From positions 1 to 36,175 of the forward strand of contig NZ_PPHG01000012.1 of assembly GCF_002904295.1 (NCBI RefSeq): a stretch of 36,175 bases of DNA. The letters are read 5' to 3'. The notes under the pieces are model-generated. The model was not told the DNA's origin and searched no databases. It saw nothing but the letters and a program-made list of their open reading frames with translations. The DNA comes from Amycolatopsis sp. CA-128772 (GTDB lineage Bacteria; Actinomycetota; Actinomycetes; Mycobacteriales; Pseudonocardiaceae). Shown piece by piece: positions 23,660 to 30,704 of this stretch (position 1 is its first letter; every line of letters begins with the position of its first letter). Position numbers and translations under genes: made by a program.

Positions 23660-23697
23660 GCGTGGCCGGGACCGGGCAGCATCGGTTCCGGCCACGC
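23660..23697 (+). terminator. Strong 14-bp stem terminator
   Basis: GCGTGGCCGGGACC (23660-23673) pairs with GGTTCCGGCCACGC (23684-23697) with one G-T wobble and a 10-nt loop. It begins 11 bases after the hydrolase stop. No T-run follows, typical of high-GC actinomycetes. It also gives a stem on the opposite strand. Confidence 0.7.
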
Positions 23698-23838
23698 ACT
23701 GGTGCGCGGAAGGGAGCCGGTCATGGGGTTCGGGCGCGCGCAGAGCAACGGCGGCGAGAACTCCTCGGCTCCGCCACGGGCCACCGGACCGGGTGCCGGC
23801 CGCGGCACTCGCGGTCGCGGCGCGCTGGAACCGGCCGG

Positions 23839-24063
23839 TCAGCGCGGTTTGCGCCGCCAGAGCCCGGTGACGACGGCCAGCGCGCGAGCGCCGGGCGAGG
23901 GCACCCGGACGGCCGGTTCCGGACCGATCCGGCGGCGCATCCGGTAGGCCAGTTCGAGCACTTCGAGGTCTTCGGGGCGGCGCCGGCCACGGACATCCGG
24001 CCGCAGCATCAGCTCCCCCACCGTGACAGGTCTGCCACTGGCACGGTGTGCCGTGCGCGCCAT
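23839..24063 (-). CDS. Small basic protein with VTVGEL motif
   Basis: A 74-aa basic protein: MARTAHRASGRP, then VTVGELMLRPD, then a region of Arg-rich helices ending WRRKPR. It has no signal peptide, membrane segment or known domain. The start is very secure: GGAGG seven bases before ATG 24063 and a promoter about 35 bp farther up. Its N-terminus resembles that of the membrane protein at 24624-25286 (MARRAPRPERVTVAELLGR), so both may carry a shared targeting or interaction motif. Codon bias is strongly coding. Function unknown. Confidence 0.72.
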   Translation of the reverse strand: MARTAHRASGRPVTVGELMLRPDVRGRRRPEDLEVLELAYRMRRRIGPEPAVRVPSPGARALAVVTGLWRRKPR

Positions 24064-24099
24064 CAGTAACCTCCGCTGGAATTCGCCGACCGGGCCCCG

Positions 24100-24139
24100 A
24101 TTCTATGAATTCGTTTCGGGTTCGTCACCTTACTGACGA
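24100..24139 (-). promoter_or_regulatory. Promoter of the 74-aa gene with overlapping inverted repeat
   Basis: On the minus strand, -35 GTGACG (24123-24128), a 17-bp spacer and -10 TAGAAT (24100-24105, 5 of 6) precede the 74-aa gene. The inverted repeat TCGTCA (24122-24127) / TGACGA (24134-24139) overlaps the -35 and also sits just upstream of the divergent GNAT promoter, so one regulator could serve both genes. Confidence 0.5.
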
Positions 24140-24140
24140 G

Positions 24141-24180
24141 TTGTGTCCCGGGCGTGTCCCCTCGCACTAGCCTGGCGCCG
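24141..24180 (+). promoter_or_regulatory. Possible leaderless promoter of GNAT gene
   Basis: TTGTGT (24141-24146) and CACTAG (24165-24170), 18 bp apart, precede GTG 24180 by nine bases with no ribosome site between. The consensus match is moderate. Confidence 0.35.
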
Positions 24181-24620
24181 TGCTCATCATCGGGGTTCTG
24201 ACCGAAGAAGACCGCGCGAGCTGGGAAAACCTGTTCGCCGGCTACAACAGGTTCTACGGCCGGACGCTCGCGCCGGAACGGATGGACCGGGCCTGGCGCG
24301 AGTTCGCGAGCGGCGAGCGGCTGCACGCCCTGGGTGCGCGGCTCGACGGCGAACTCGTCGGCATCGTCCACTTCCTGACCCACCCGAGCACGACGTCCGA
24401 CGACGTCTGCTACCTGCAGGACCTGTACACCGACGAGAAAGCCCGCGGACGTGGCGCGGGCCGCGCGCTGATCGAAGCCGTCGCGGACTGGGCCCGGGCG
24501 CGGGGGTGCGTCCGGGTCTACTGGCACACGCAGACGTCGAACACGACCGCCCGGCGGCTCTACGACCAGGTCGCGCTCGACAAGGGCTTCATGCAGTACC
24601 AGATCCCGCTCGGCAGCTGA
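24180..24620 (+). CDS. GNAT-family N-acetyltransferase
   Basis: A 146-aa acetyltransferase. Seen: N-terminal EEDRASWENLFAGYNRFYG, the strand GELVGIVHFLTHPS, motif A CYLQDLYTDEKARGRGAGRA with the acetyl-CoA loop RGRGAG, and motif B VRVYWHTQTSNTTARRLYD. This is the pattern of GNATs that resemble spermidine/amino-compound acetyltransferases; the substrate is unknown. The start is GTG 24180; no Shine-Dalgarno is seen and a leaderless transcript is plausible. It is divergent from the 74-aa gene across a short spacer with a shared inverted repeat. Confidence 0.9.
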   Translation: MLIIGVLTEEDRASWENLFAGYNRFYGRTLAPERMDRAWREFASGERLHALGARLDGELVGIVHFLTHPSTTSDDVCYLQDLYTDEKARGRGAGRALIEAVADWARARGCVRVYWHTQTSNTTARRLYDQVALDKGFMQYQIPLGS

Positions 24621-24623
24621 GGG

Positions 24624-25286
24624 CTAGCGGCGGTGCCGGCCGCCGCCGCAGCCGTGGTGCCCGACGGCGGGGTGCCCCGCGGACCGGCGGCCGGCCGTCA
24701 TCATCGCCTGCCAGTCAGGCCGTTCCGGGCGGCCACGCGACCAGAGCGGCACGTCCGGGATCTCGTGGCGCACCGGCGCCACCTGCGGCGGCAGCTTCGG
24801 TTTCGGCGTTTCCTTCACCCTGTCCACGAGCTGCACCGCACGCGCAAGCTTTCCGCGGTGCGCGGCCGGAACGACCGCGGAATTCGACTCCGGCCGGTCG
24901 GCTGCCGAAGTGACGTCGTCGGGCTCCGGCGTCGGCGCCACGGTTTTCGGAGCCGGTTTGGCCGGCGGCACGACGACGTCCGCGGGCAGCGGCACCAGCG
25001 CCACCGTCGGCGGTTCCAGGCCGGCCGGCGGCCAGGTCGCGCCCGCGGTCCGCTCCGGCGGCATCGACACCGCCGCGCTGACCCCGCCGGTCAGTGCCAG
25101 CGCCCCGGCCACCACGGAGAACACCCGCAGCCGCGACAACGAGCGCAAGGCCTGCGGTTTTTCCCGGTGGCGCGCCTGCGGGAACACGAGCGTGTCCTCG
25201 TCGCGGTAGCGGTCGCGCGGAGCGCCGGACCGGCCCAGCAGCTCGGCGACGGTCACCCGCTCGGGGCGCGGAGCCCTCCGTGCCAT
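24624..25286 (-). CDS. Single-span membrane protein with VTVAELL motif and His/Gly-rich tail
   Basis: A 220-aa protein. It begins MARRAPRPERVTVAELLGR and has one membrane helix at about 53-74 (FSVVAGALALTGGVSAAV), so a cytoplasmic N-terminus and an external Pro/Ala-rich C-terminal part are likely. The last about 20 residues are His/Gly/Arg-rich (GHHGCGGGRHRR). No catalytic domain is visible. GGAGGG five bases before ATG 25286 sets the start. The near-consensus promoter at 25339-25367 reads into it. N-terminal VTVAELL resembles that of the 74-aa protein nearby. Function unknown. Confidence 0.75.
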   Translation of the reverse strand: MARRAPRPERVTVAELLGRSGAPRDRYRDEDTLVFPQARHREKPQALRSLSRLRVFSVVAGALALTGGVSAAVSMPPERTAGATWPPAGLEPPTVALVPLPADVVVPPAKPAPKTVAPTPEPDDVTSAADRPESNSAVVPAAHRGKLARAVQLVDRVKETPKPKLPPQVAPVRHEIPDVPLWSRGRPERPDWQAMMTAGRRSAGHPAVGHHGCGGGRHRR

Positions 25287-25301
25287 CAAACCCTCCACCC
25301 G

Positions 25302-25367
25302 GGCCGTCCGGACCCGCGGCCACGCATCCGGACGGCCGATCATAGGAATCGTCCCGCTTCGTGTAAA
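25302..25367 (-). promoter_or_regulatory. Near-consensus promoter with 11-bp inverted repeat at the start site
   Basis: On the minus strand, -35 TTTACA (25362-25367), exactly 17 bp, then -10 TATGAT (25339-25344), each 5 of 6. GGCCGTCCGGA (25302-25312) and TCCGGACGGCC (25327-25337) form a perfect inverted repeat with a 14-bp spacer that covers the expected start site (about 25332). This looks like an operator for the membrane-protein gene. The -35 lies just after the SDR stop codon. Confidence 0.65.
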
Positions 25368-25374
25368 GGCTTGT

Positions 25375-26082
25375 TCACCCAGGGTTTCCGGCGAGCCGGC
25401 CGCCACCGTCCACATGCAGCACCGAGCCGGTGACGAACGGGTTCGCCAGCACCTGGAGGGTGGCCGCCGAGACGTCCGCGGGCGAGCCGACCCGGCGCGC
25501 CGGGTTCGCTTCGGCGGTCCGGCGGAAGAACCCGGCCTTCGCCTCGCCGAGCCGGTCCCACGCGCCGGAGTCGACGATGCCCGGGGAGATCGCGTTGACC
25601 CGGACCGGCGCGAGCTCCACCGCAAGCGCTTCCGCGAGGAACGCGACGGCCCCGTTCGCCGTCGCCATGACCACCCGTTCCGGAGCCGGGCGCCACGCGG
25701 CGACGCCGGAGAACAGCACCATGGCCCCGCCTTCCCGGAATCGCGAGGCGAAGTGCTTGGCCAGCAGCAGGGGGCCGACCACCTTGGCGTCGAAGGCCCG
25801 CGTGACGGCGTCCCGGTCCAGCGTCGCGACCGGCCCGTTCGCCGGGGCCGCCGCGAGCGTGACCAGGTAGTCGATTTCGCCGGCTTCTTCGGCAAGCGCT
25901 TTCAGCGACGATTCTTCCCCGAGATCGGCGAATGCGGTCCGGACCCCCGGCTCCGCCAGGCGCGCGGGATTCCGTCCCGCCCAGGTGACTTCGGCGCCCG
26001 CCGCGTGCGCGTCCACGGCGATTCGCCGGGCGATCCCCGAACTCCCGCCCACGACGACCAGGCGCTTTCCCTCGAACGACAT
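25375..26082 (-). CDS. SDR-family protein lacking the catalytic Tyr-Lys pair
   Basis: A 235-aa short-chain dehydrogenase/reductase fold protein. The Rossmann glycine motif is VGGSSGIA (11-18), an altered TGxxxGIG. The NNAG-type position reads LAAAPANG, and S125 is present in LFSGVAAW. Where YxxxK is expected (S+13/14), the sequence has M139 and N143 (MATANGA), so the classical catalytic Tyr and Lys are absent. The C-terminal PVRVNAISPGIVDSG and VDGGGRL parts are normal. Such divergent SDRs may bind NAD(P) as sensors or use different chemistry. ATG 26082 has AAGGAG nine bases upstream. It is divergent from the LysR regulator, its likely controller. Confidence 0.88.
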   Translation of the reverse strand: MSFEGKRLVVVGGSSGIARRIAVDAHAAGAEVTWAGRNPARLAEPGVRTAFADLGEESSLKALAEEAGEIDYLVTLAAAPANGPVATLDRDAVTRAFDAKVVGPLLLAKHFASRFREGGAMVLFSGVAAWRPAPERVVMATANGAVAFLAEALAVELAPVRVNAISPGIVDSGAWDRLGEAKAGFFRRTAEANPARRVGSPADVSAATLQVLANPFVTGSVLHVDGGGRLAGNPG

Positions 26083-26159
26083 TTCCGTGCTCCTTCCGTC
26101 TCGCACACCGGGTTCAGCGCCACGCGGCCCGGGAACAATCCCGTCGCGCTCCGAGGGTT

Positions 26160-26180
26160 TTCTATGCTTGCGATAGAATT
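26160..26180. promoter_or_regulatory. LysR box (T-N11-A) and -10 of LysR gene
   Basis: TTCTAT-GCTTGCG-ATAGAA (26160-26178) is a 6-bp-arm inverted repeat containing the canonical LysR T-N11-A (T26163, A26175). TAGAAT (26174-26179) is a 5-of-6 -10 box seven bases before ATG 26186, so the lysR-type mRNA may be leaderless. The overlap predicts autorepression and control of the divergent SDR gene. Confidence 0.6.
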
Positions 26181-26185
26181 GATGA

Positions 26186-27100
26186 ATGCCTACGCTGCGC
26201 GCGCTGGAGTGCCTGGTCGCGGTCGTCGACGCCGGGTCGATCACCGAGGCGGCCGCGCGGCTGCACCTGTCGCAGCCCGCCCTGTCGCACCAGATCGGCG
26301 CGCTCGAGCGGGAACTGGGGACGCCGGTACTGGAGCGGCTGCCACGCGGGGTCCGCCCGACCGCCGCGGGCCGGGCGGTGCTCACCGACGCGCGGACAGC
26401 CCTGGCCGCCGCCGAACGGGTGGTCCGGACCGGCCGCGCGGTGGCCGGCGGCGGCGAAGGCACCCTGCGGATCGCGTGCGCGGAGACGATGACCGCCGGG
26501 CTGCTCGCCCCGGTGCTGCGCGCCTGGCACCGCCACCGCCCCGGGGTGCTGATCACGCTGACCGAGACGACGAGCGCCGACGCGCTGGCCGGGGCCCTGG
26601 AGGCGGGTGAAGCGGACGTCGCGGTCGGGCCGCGGCCGAGCCGCTGGACCGGGCCGGCCGAGCTGGTGGGGCGCGAGGAGATCGTCGTGGCGCTGGCCGT
26701 GGACCACCCCCTGGCCGCCCGCGCGGCGGTCCCGATGGCCGCCCTCGCGGGCATCCCGGTGGTGCACTACCACCGCGACAATGGTCTCGGCGGCTGGCTC
26801 GACCAGGAGGCGGCCCGGCGCGGCGCGGTGCTGGAGGCGGTGATGCGGACGAAACAGGCGGCGACGGCGGCCCAGCTCGCCGCGGCGGGACTCGGCGTGG
26901 CACTGGTCCCGACCACCGCGCTCACGCGCACCTTCGCGGGGGCGCTGCGGCGGCTGAAGCCCGCGCTGCACCGGGACGTCGTGACGTTCACGGCGACGCC
27001 GTCGGATTCGCTCGTCCGGCGGTTTTCCTCGGACGTGCGGCACCGCGGGCTCACCGTCCCCGGTGTCCTGCTGGACAAACTGTCCGCAGAGGCGCGTTAA
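26186..27100 (+). CDS. LysR-family transcriptional regulator
   Basis: A 304-aa LTTR. N-terminal winged HTH: LRALECLVAVVDAGSITEAA, ARLHLSQPALSHQIGALERE, LGTPVLERLPRGVRPTAAGR. The C-terminal periplasmic-binding-like effector domain starts near residue 92 (GTLRIACAETMTAGLLAPVL). The effector is unknown. ATG 26186 follows the -10 box by six bases, so no Shine-Dalgarno is expected. The T-N11-A box between this gene and the SDR gene points to the usual LysR-type divergent regulation of the SDR gene. Confidence 0.93.
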   Translation: MPTLRALECLVAVVDAGSITEAAARLHLSQPALSHQIGALERELGTPVLERLPRGVRPTAAGRAVLTDARTALAAAERVVRTGRAVAGGGEGTLRIACAETMTAGLLAPVLRAWHRHRPGVLITLTETTSADALAGALEAGEADVAVGPRPSRWTGPAELVGREEIVVALAVDHPLAARAAVPMAALAGIPVVHYHRDNGLGGWLDQEAARRGAVLEAVMRTKQAATAAQLAAAGLGVALVPTTALTRTFAGALRRLKPALHRDVVTFTATPSDSLVRRFSSDVRHRGLTVPGVLLDKLSAEAR

Positions 27101-27108
27101 GTTCCGGT

Positions 27109-27123
27109 GAATCTGACAGATTC
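27109..27123. promoter_or_regulatory. Perfect 15-bp palindrome after LysR gene
   Basis: GAATCTG-A-CAGATTC starts nine bases after the LysR stop. Outer CGTTA (27095-27099) and TAACG (27129-27133) are also complementary. It could be a terminator stem or a protein-binding site in the 195-bp spacer before the transglycosylase gene. There is no T-run. Confidence 0.45.
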
Positions 27124-27221
27124 CCTCCTAACGTTTTGTGCCATCCGGACGAACTTCTTCGTGAGGACGGGTTTTTGCTGCGCCATTCGCCAAAGCTCGG
27201 TTCCATCGGATAGCTTGCTCC

Positions 27222-27238
27222 TACCGGTCAGTACCGGT
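27222..27238. repeat. TACCGGT direct repeat with 10-bp period
   Basis: TACCGGT at 27222-27228 and 27232-27238 repeat with exactly one helical turn, 58 bp before the transglycosylase start. Each contains the palindrome ACCGGT. The spacing suggests an activator or sigma-related site, but nothing identifies the protein. Confidence 0.4.
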
Positions 27239-27295
27239 GGGTGAGGCCGATCGGGTGAGGCGATCAGCGACAGATCGAGGGAAGCGGGGACGACC

Positions 27296-28465
27296 ATGCC
27301 CAAGCACCGGCCACGTCGCAGGAGCACGCGTTCGGTCCGCCGGACCGCCGCCGCGCTCGCGGGTGGGGCGCTCGTCGTGCTGCCCACGCTGACCACGGGC
27401 CTGCCCGCGCCGGTCGTGGTCGCCGACACCGGCGCCGGCGGCCTGCTGCCCAACCAGGCCGCGCCGCTGCAGCAGCCGAACATCGTCATGCCGCCGATCG
27501 CCGTCGACGGCAGCCTGCCCCAGCCGCCGCTGCCCGAGCCGCTGGTCGTGCCGGGCGGGCGCGCCGGGTCCGCGGGCATCTCCGGGTCGCTCGGCATCCC
27601 GGGCAGCATGCTCAAGGCGTACAAGAACGCGGCCGACATCCTGGCCAAGGAGCAGCCGGGCTGTCACCTGGACTGGGCGCTGATCGCGAGCATCGGCAGG
27701 ATCGAGTCGAACCACGCGCGCGGTGGGTACGTCAACGTCAACGGCGACACCCTGGAGCCGATCCTGGGCCCGGTGCTCAACGGCGCCGGCGCGTTCGCCG
27801 CGATCCCGGACACCGACGGCGGCAAGTACGACGGCGACACCCGGTGGGACCGCGCGGTCGGCCCGACGCAGTTCATCCCGTCGACCTGGCGCGGTTACGC
27901 CTCGGACGGCAACGGCGACGGCGTCTCCAACCCGAACAACATCTACGACGAAGCCCTGGCCACGGCCCGTTACCTGTGCTCGGGCGGCCTGGACCTCTCG
28001 ACGGACGCGGGCCAGCGGATCGCCGTGCGCCGCTACAACAACTCACAGTCCTATGTGGACACGGTGATGGCGTGGGCGGCGGCCTACCGCGGCGGGGTGG
28101 CCCAGCTGCCCGACAGCCAGGTGCCGATCGGCGCCCCGGACGCCCCGGACGCCGCCGCGGCCGGCGCCCCGGTCGGCGTCCCGGCTCCGCCGGCACCCCC
28201 GGTGGTCGCCCAGCCGCCGGGCTCCCTGCCGGTGACCACGACGACGCCCACTTCCCCGGCCTCGACCACCCCCACGTCGCCCTCGCCCTCGTCCTCGACG
28301 CCCACCTCGGCACCGTCGACCCCGCCGTCGACCCCGCCGTCGACGCCCTCCACGCCCCCGCCGACGACCAGCACCACCCCGGTCACGTCGACGACGGCGG
28401 CCGACACCCCGGCCGACTCGGCGGGCACCCCGACCGAAACGACGTCGACCAGCGCGCCGGGCTGA
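27296..28465 (+). CDS. Secreted lytic murein transglycosylase (SLT/MltB-like)
   Basis: A 389-aa exported cell-wall enzyme that cleaves peptidoglycan glycan strands. The N-terminus has a basic RRRSTRSVRR and a hydrophobic signal/anchor (about 17-43). The catalytic domain (about 100-270) has E137 in SIGRIESNHARGG, the RAVGPTQFIPSTWRGYASDG motif and YNNSQSYVDTVMAWAAAY. DGNGDGVSNPNNIYD looks like a metal-binding loop. The tail from about 275 is low-complexity Pro/Thr/Ser (wall-spanning or linker). GGGGA six bases before ATG 27296 sets the start. The next small gene begins five bases after the stop. Confidence 0.92.
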   Translation: MPKHRPRRRSTRSVRRTAAALAGGALVVLPTLTTGLPAPVVVADTGAGGLLPNQAAPLQQPNIVMPPIAVDGSLPQPPLPEPLVVPGGRAGSAGISGSLGIPGSMLKAYKNAADILAKEQPGCHLDWALIASIGRIESNHARGGYVNVNGDTLEPILGPVLNGAGAFAAIPDTDGGKYDGDTRWDRAVGPTQFIPSTWRGYASDGNGDGVSNPNNIYDEALATARYLCSGGLDLSTDAGQRIAVRRYNNSQSYVDTVMAWAAAYRGGVAQLPDSQVPIGAPDAPDAAAAGAPVGVPAPPAPPVVAQPPGSLPVTTTTPTSPASTTPTSPSPSSSTPTSAPSTPPSTPPSTPSTPPPTTSTTPVTSTTAADTPADSAGTPTETTSTSAPG

Positions 28466-28470
28466 GCCGG

Positions 28471-28725
28471 GTGGAACCGTTCCTGGTGCACATCCGCTGC
28501 GACACCGACGGCTACACGCACGCGATCACCGAGGACGAGTTCGCGACGGGCCGCCACGAGGGCCGCTTCCGGGCGGTGTGCGGCCACGTCGTCCTGGCGG
28601 CCCCGATGATCGAGGAACCGGGCCGGTTCGACCCGGTGTGCCGGGAGGTCCTGCGCGGGGACGCGGCGGAGCCGTCGGTGCCCCGCCAGGAGCGGCGCCG
28701 GTCGAGGTGGCGCAGCCGGCGCTAG
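28471..28725 (+). CDS. Small Cys/His-containing protein
   Basis: An 84-aa protein, start GTG 28471, five bases after the transglycosylase stop, so translation is probably coupled. It has VHIRCDTDGYTHAITEDEF, FRAVCGHVVLAAP and FDPVCREVL: three Cys and several His at regular spacing, compatible with a small zinc-binding fold. The tail is basic (QERRRSRWRSRR). No signal peptide. I know similar actinobacterial small proteins only as uncharacterised. No clear Shine-Dalgarno. Confidence 0.7.
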   Translation: MEPFLVHIRCDTDGYTHAITEDEFATGRHEGRFRAVCGHVVLAAPMIEEPGRFDPVCREVLRGDAAEPSVPRQERRRSRWRSRR

Positions 28726-28736
28726 CCCGGCCGGTT

Positions 28737-28755
28737 CGTGCTGTTCCGGAGCACG
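28737..28755. terminator. Hairpin between convergent genes
   Basis: CGTGCT (28737-28742) and AGCACG (28750-28755) form a 6-bp stem with a 7-nt loop in the 43-bp gap between the convergent small Cys/His gene and the TetR gene. A bidirectional terminator is likely. No T-run. Confidence 0.45.
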
Positions 28756-28768
28756 GCCGCGGTAGGCG

Positions 28769-29539
28769 TCAGCCGACCAGCGCCTGGATCCCGTCCAGCA
28801 TCCGGTTCAAGCCGAACTCGTACGCCGTGTCGCCCTGCGCCTTCGCCCCCTGGTCGAACCCGCCGCCGAGCCACACGCGGTTCATCGCCGGGTGGGCGTC
28901 GACCACGAAGTAGTTCTCCCAAAACGAGGACCGCTGGTGCCACCACGCCTCGGTCGACTGGCCCGTGCTGCGCTCCAGCCTCGTGTTCTCCGCGTCCAGG
29001 GCCGCGTTCGCGTCGACGTACGTGCCGATCCCGTTCGCCGCCGCGACCGCCTGGCGCGGGGGCAGGCCCAGCTCGTCCATGATCGACAGCAGGTACTCCT
29101 GGCCCGCCAGCTGCCCCGGGCCGAGCGGTGGCCGGACCCGCGACACCTCGCACAGCCACGGGTGCGCCCGGTACGCCTCCCGGGTCCGCTCGGCGTACAG
29201 CGCCACCTGCTCGCGCCAGTCGCCGGGGCGGGGTTCGCCCGGGCCGGGCAGGCGCCGCCCGACCAGCACGTCGTCGACCATCAGGTCCACCAGCTCCGCC
29301 TTGCCCGGCACGTACGTGTACAGCGTCATCGTGCCCGCGCCCAGCTCCTTGGCGACGCGGTGCATCGACGCCGCGGCGAGCCCGTCGGCGTCCGCGACCG
29401 CGATCGCCGCCGCGACGATCCGCTCGATCGTCAGGGTCGGGCGGCGGCCCCTGGTCGGTTCGGGCGGGCCGCCGCGGGCGCGCCACAGCAACGCGAGCGT
29501 CCGGTCCACGTCCTCGGCACCACTGCGTTCGACGGTCAT
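28769..29539 (-). CDS. TetR/AcrR-family regulator with extended N-terminus
   Basis: A 256-aa regulator. It has the actinobacterial TetR layout: a preceding VDRTLALLWRARGG segment, then PTLTIERIVAAAIAVADADG, SMHRVAKELGAGTMTLYTYV, PGKAELVDLMVDDVL. The C-terminal ligand domain from about 115 is helical and contains WREQVALYAERTREAYRAHP. GAGGGGA five bases before ATG 29539 gives the start. Its target is unknown; the divergent DUF1992 gene (61 bp away) is the nearest candidate. It converges with the small Cys/His gene. Confidence 0.93.
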   Translation of the reverse strand: MTVERSGAEDVDRTLALLWRARGGPPEPTRGRRPTLTIERIVAAAIAVADADGLAAASMHRVAKELGAGTMTLYTYVPGKAELVDLMVDDVLVGRRLPGPGEPRPGDWREQVALYAERTREAYRAHPWLCEVSRVRPPLGPGQLAGQEYLLSIMDELGLPPRQAVAAANGIGTYVDANAALDAENTRLERSTGQSTEAWWHQRSSFWENYFVVDAHPAMNRVWLGGGFDQGAKAQGDTAYEFGLNRMLDGIQALVG

Positions 29540-29600
29540 GCGGTCCCCTCGCTTGTCGATCGGAGATTACCCTGGAAGCCGGACGGAGGGGGTGTCACCG

Positions 29601-30014
29601 ATGACCGCACGCAAGCCGCCCAAGGTGTCCTTCCGCTGGTGGGTGGACCGGCAGATCGACGCCGCCCGGGAGCGCGGTGAGTTCGACGACCTGCCCGGCA
29701 CCGGGCAGCCGCTGCCGAAACCCACCGGCAACGACGCCGCGACCGACTGGGTGCTCCGCGAAGTCAAGAGGGGCGGGCACGACACGAAGGCGTTGCTGCC
29801 GCCCGCGCTCGCGCTCAAACGGGAGGTCCAGGACCTGCCGGCCCGGCTCGCCGGGGAGCGGACCGAGCGGCAGGTGCGGGAGCTCGTCGAGGACCTCAAC
29901 ACGCGGATTCGCCAGGCCTACCTCAACCACCACACCGGGCCGCCGCTCACGGTGGCGCTGGTCGACGTCGAAGAGGCGGTCGCGGACTGGCGCCGCTCAC
30001 GAGCCGCGTCGTAG
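29601..30014 (+). CDS. DUF1992 (DnaJ-homologue-like) protein
   Basis: A 137-aa protein with the DUF1992 signature FRWWVDRQIDAARERGEFDDLPGTGQPLP (given in part), then DWVLREVKRGG, LKREVQDLPARLAG and VRELVEDLNTRIRQAYLNHH. The family is known from E. coli YnfB-like/DnaJC28 proteins and may be chaperone-related; no biochemical role is settled. Strong GGAGGGGG before ATG 29601. The stop overlaps by 18 bp the 3' end of the convergent YidC-like gene. Divergent from the TetR gene. Confidence 0.9.
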   Translation: MTARKPPKVSFRWWVDRQIDAARERGEFDDLPGTGQPLPKPTGNDAATDWVLREVKRGGHDTKALLPPALALKREVQDLPARLAGERTERQVRELVEDLNTRIRQAYLNHHTGPPLTVALVDVEEAVADWRRSRAAS

Positions 30015-30641
30015 CAGCGCCCGCTCCGCCGCGCTCCACGCCGTGGTGGTGACCAGGTAGATCCCGGCCGCCTGCGGCACGACCAGCGTCGCGAGCACGG
30101 TGCCGTAGGGCAGCAGCCGCAGCAGCTTCCCGCCCGGCGCACCGGCCGCGGCGGGCTGCTGCCGCACCGAAAACCAGGCCACGACGGCGAGCCCGGCGGC
30201 GATCACGAACACGAGCGGGCTGCCGGCGAGGCCGTGCGCGCCCAGCGGCGTCCCGAACAGGGTCGCGCCGAGCAGCGAGTTGGGTTCGCCGCCGATCGTG
30301 GCCGTGGTGAACAGGCGGTACATGACCGTGAAGAACGGCAGCTGCAGCAGCATCGGCAGGCAGCCGACGAACAACGACGTCCCGGACTCCTGCTGCAGTT
30401 TCGTCATCTCCGCGGCCAGCTGGTCCCGGTCGCGGCCGTGCTTCTCCTGCAGGGCCCGGATCTTCGGCAGCAGTGTGGCCCGGGCGCGCTCGCCGCGAGC
30501 CGCCGACCGGGCGAGCGGGTGCAGCAGCAGCCGCACGAGCAGGGTGAACACGACGATGGCCAAGGCCGGCGACAGCGGACCGGTGAGCCAGTGGATCAGG
30601 TGGTACGCGCCGGCGACGGGCACGTCGGGAAAGCCGGACAT
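29997..30641 (-). CDS. YidC/Oxa1-like membrane insertase paralogue (short)
   Basis: A 214-aa membrane protein of the YidC/Oxa1 family, which inserts and folds membrane proteins. Seen: hydrophobic ALAIVVFTLLVRLLLHPLAR, the long cytoplasmic hairpin with ALQEKHGRDRDQLAAEM, then SLFVGCLPMLLQLPFFTVMY (the conserved proline-rich helix), and two more helices. It is much shorter than the main actinobacterial YidC (often above 300 aa) and lacks a long basic C-terminal tail. ATG 30641 has GGAG nine bases upstream; GTG 30650 is possible. The adjacent 90-aa membrane gene is probably in the same operon. A second, specialised insertase is likely. Confidence 0.88.
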   Translation of the reverse strand: MSGFPDVPVAGAYHLIHWLTGPLSPALAIVVFTLLVRLLLHPLARSAARGERARATLLPKIRALQEKHGRDRDQLAAEMTKLQQESGTSLFVGCLPMLLQLPFFTVMYRLFTTATIGGEPNSLLGATLFGTPLGAHGLAGSPLVFVIAAGLAVVAWFSVRQQPAAAGAPGGKLLRLLPYGTVLATLVVPQAAGIYLVTTTAWSAAERALLRRGS

Positions 30642-30704
30642 GGGCAGCACTCCGCACGAGTGGAAGGGGTGGGGGTGAGCGGAATGGCTGCGTCGAAACG
30701 GGTT

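Noticed and set aside
22111..23808. 565-codon minus-strand frame
   Set aside because: Antisense to the secreted hydrolase; no domain, poor codon bias.
27101..27295. c-di-AMP (ydaO) riboswitch before the transglycosylase
   Set aside because: The gene type fits, but I could not recognise the conserved core by eye. A covariance-model search would decide; a significant hit would support it.
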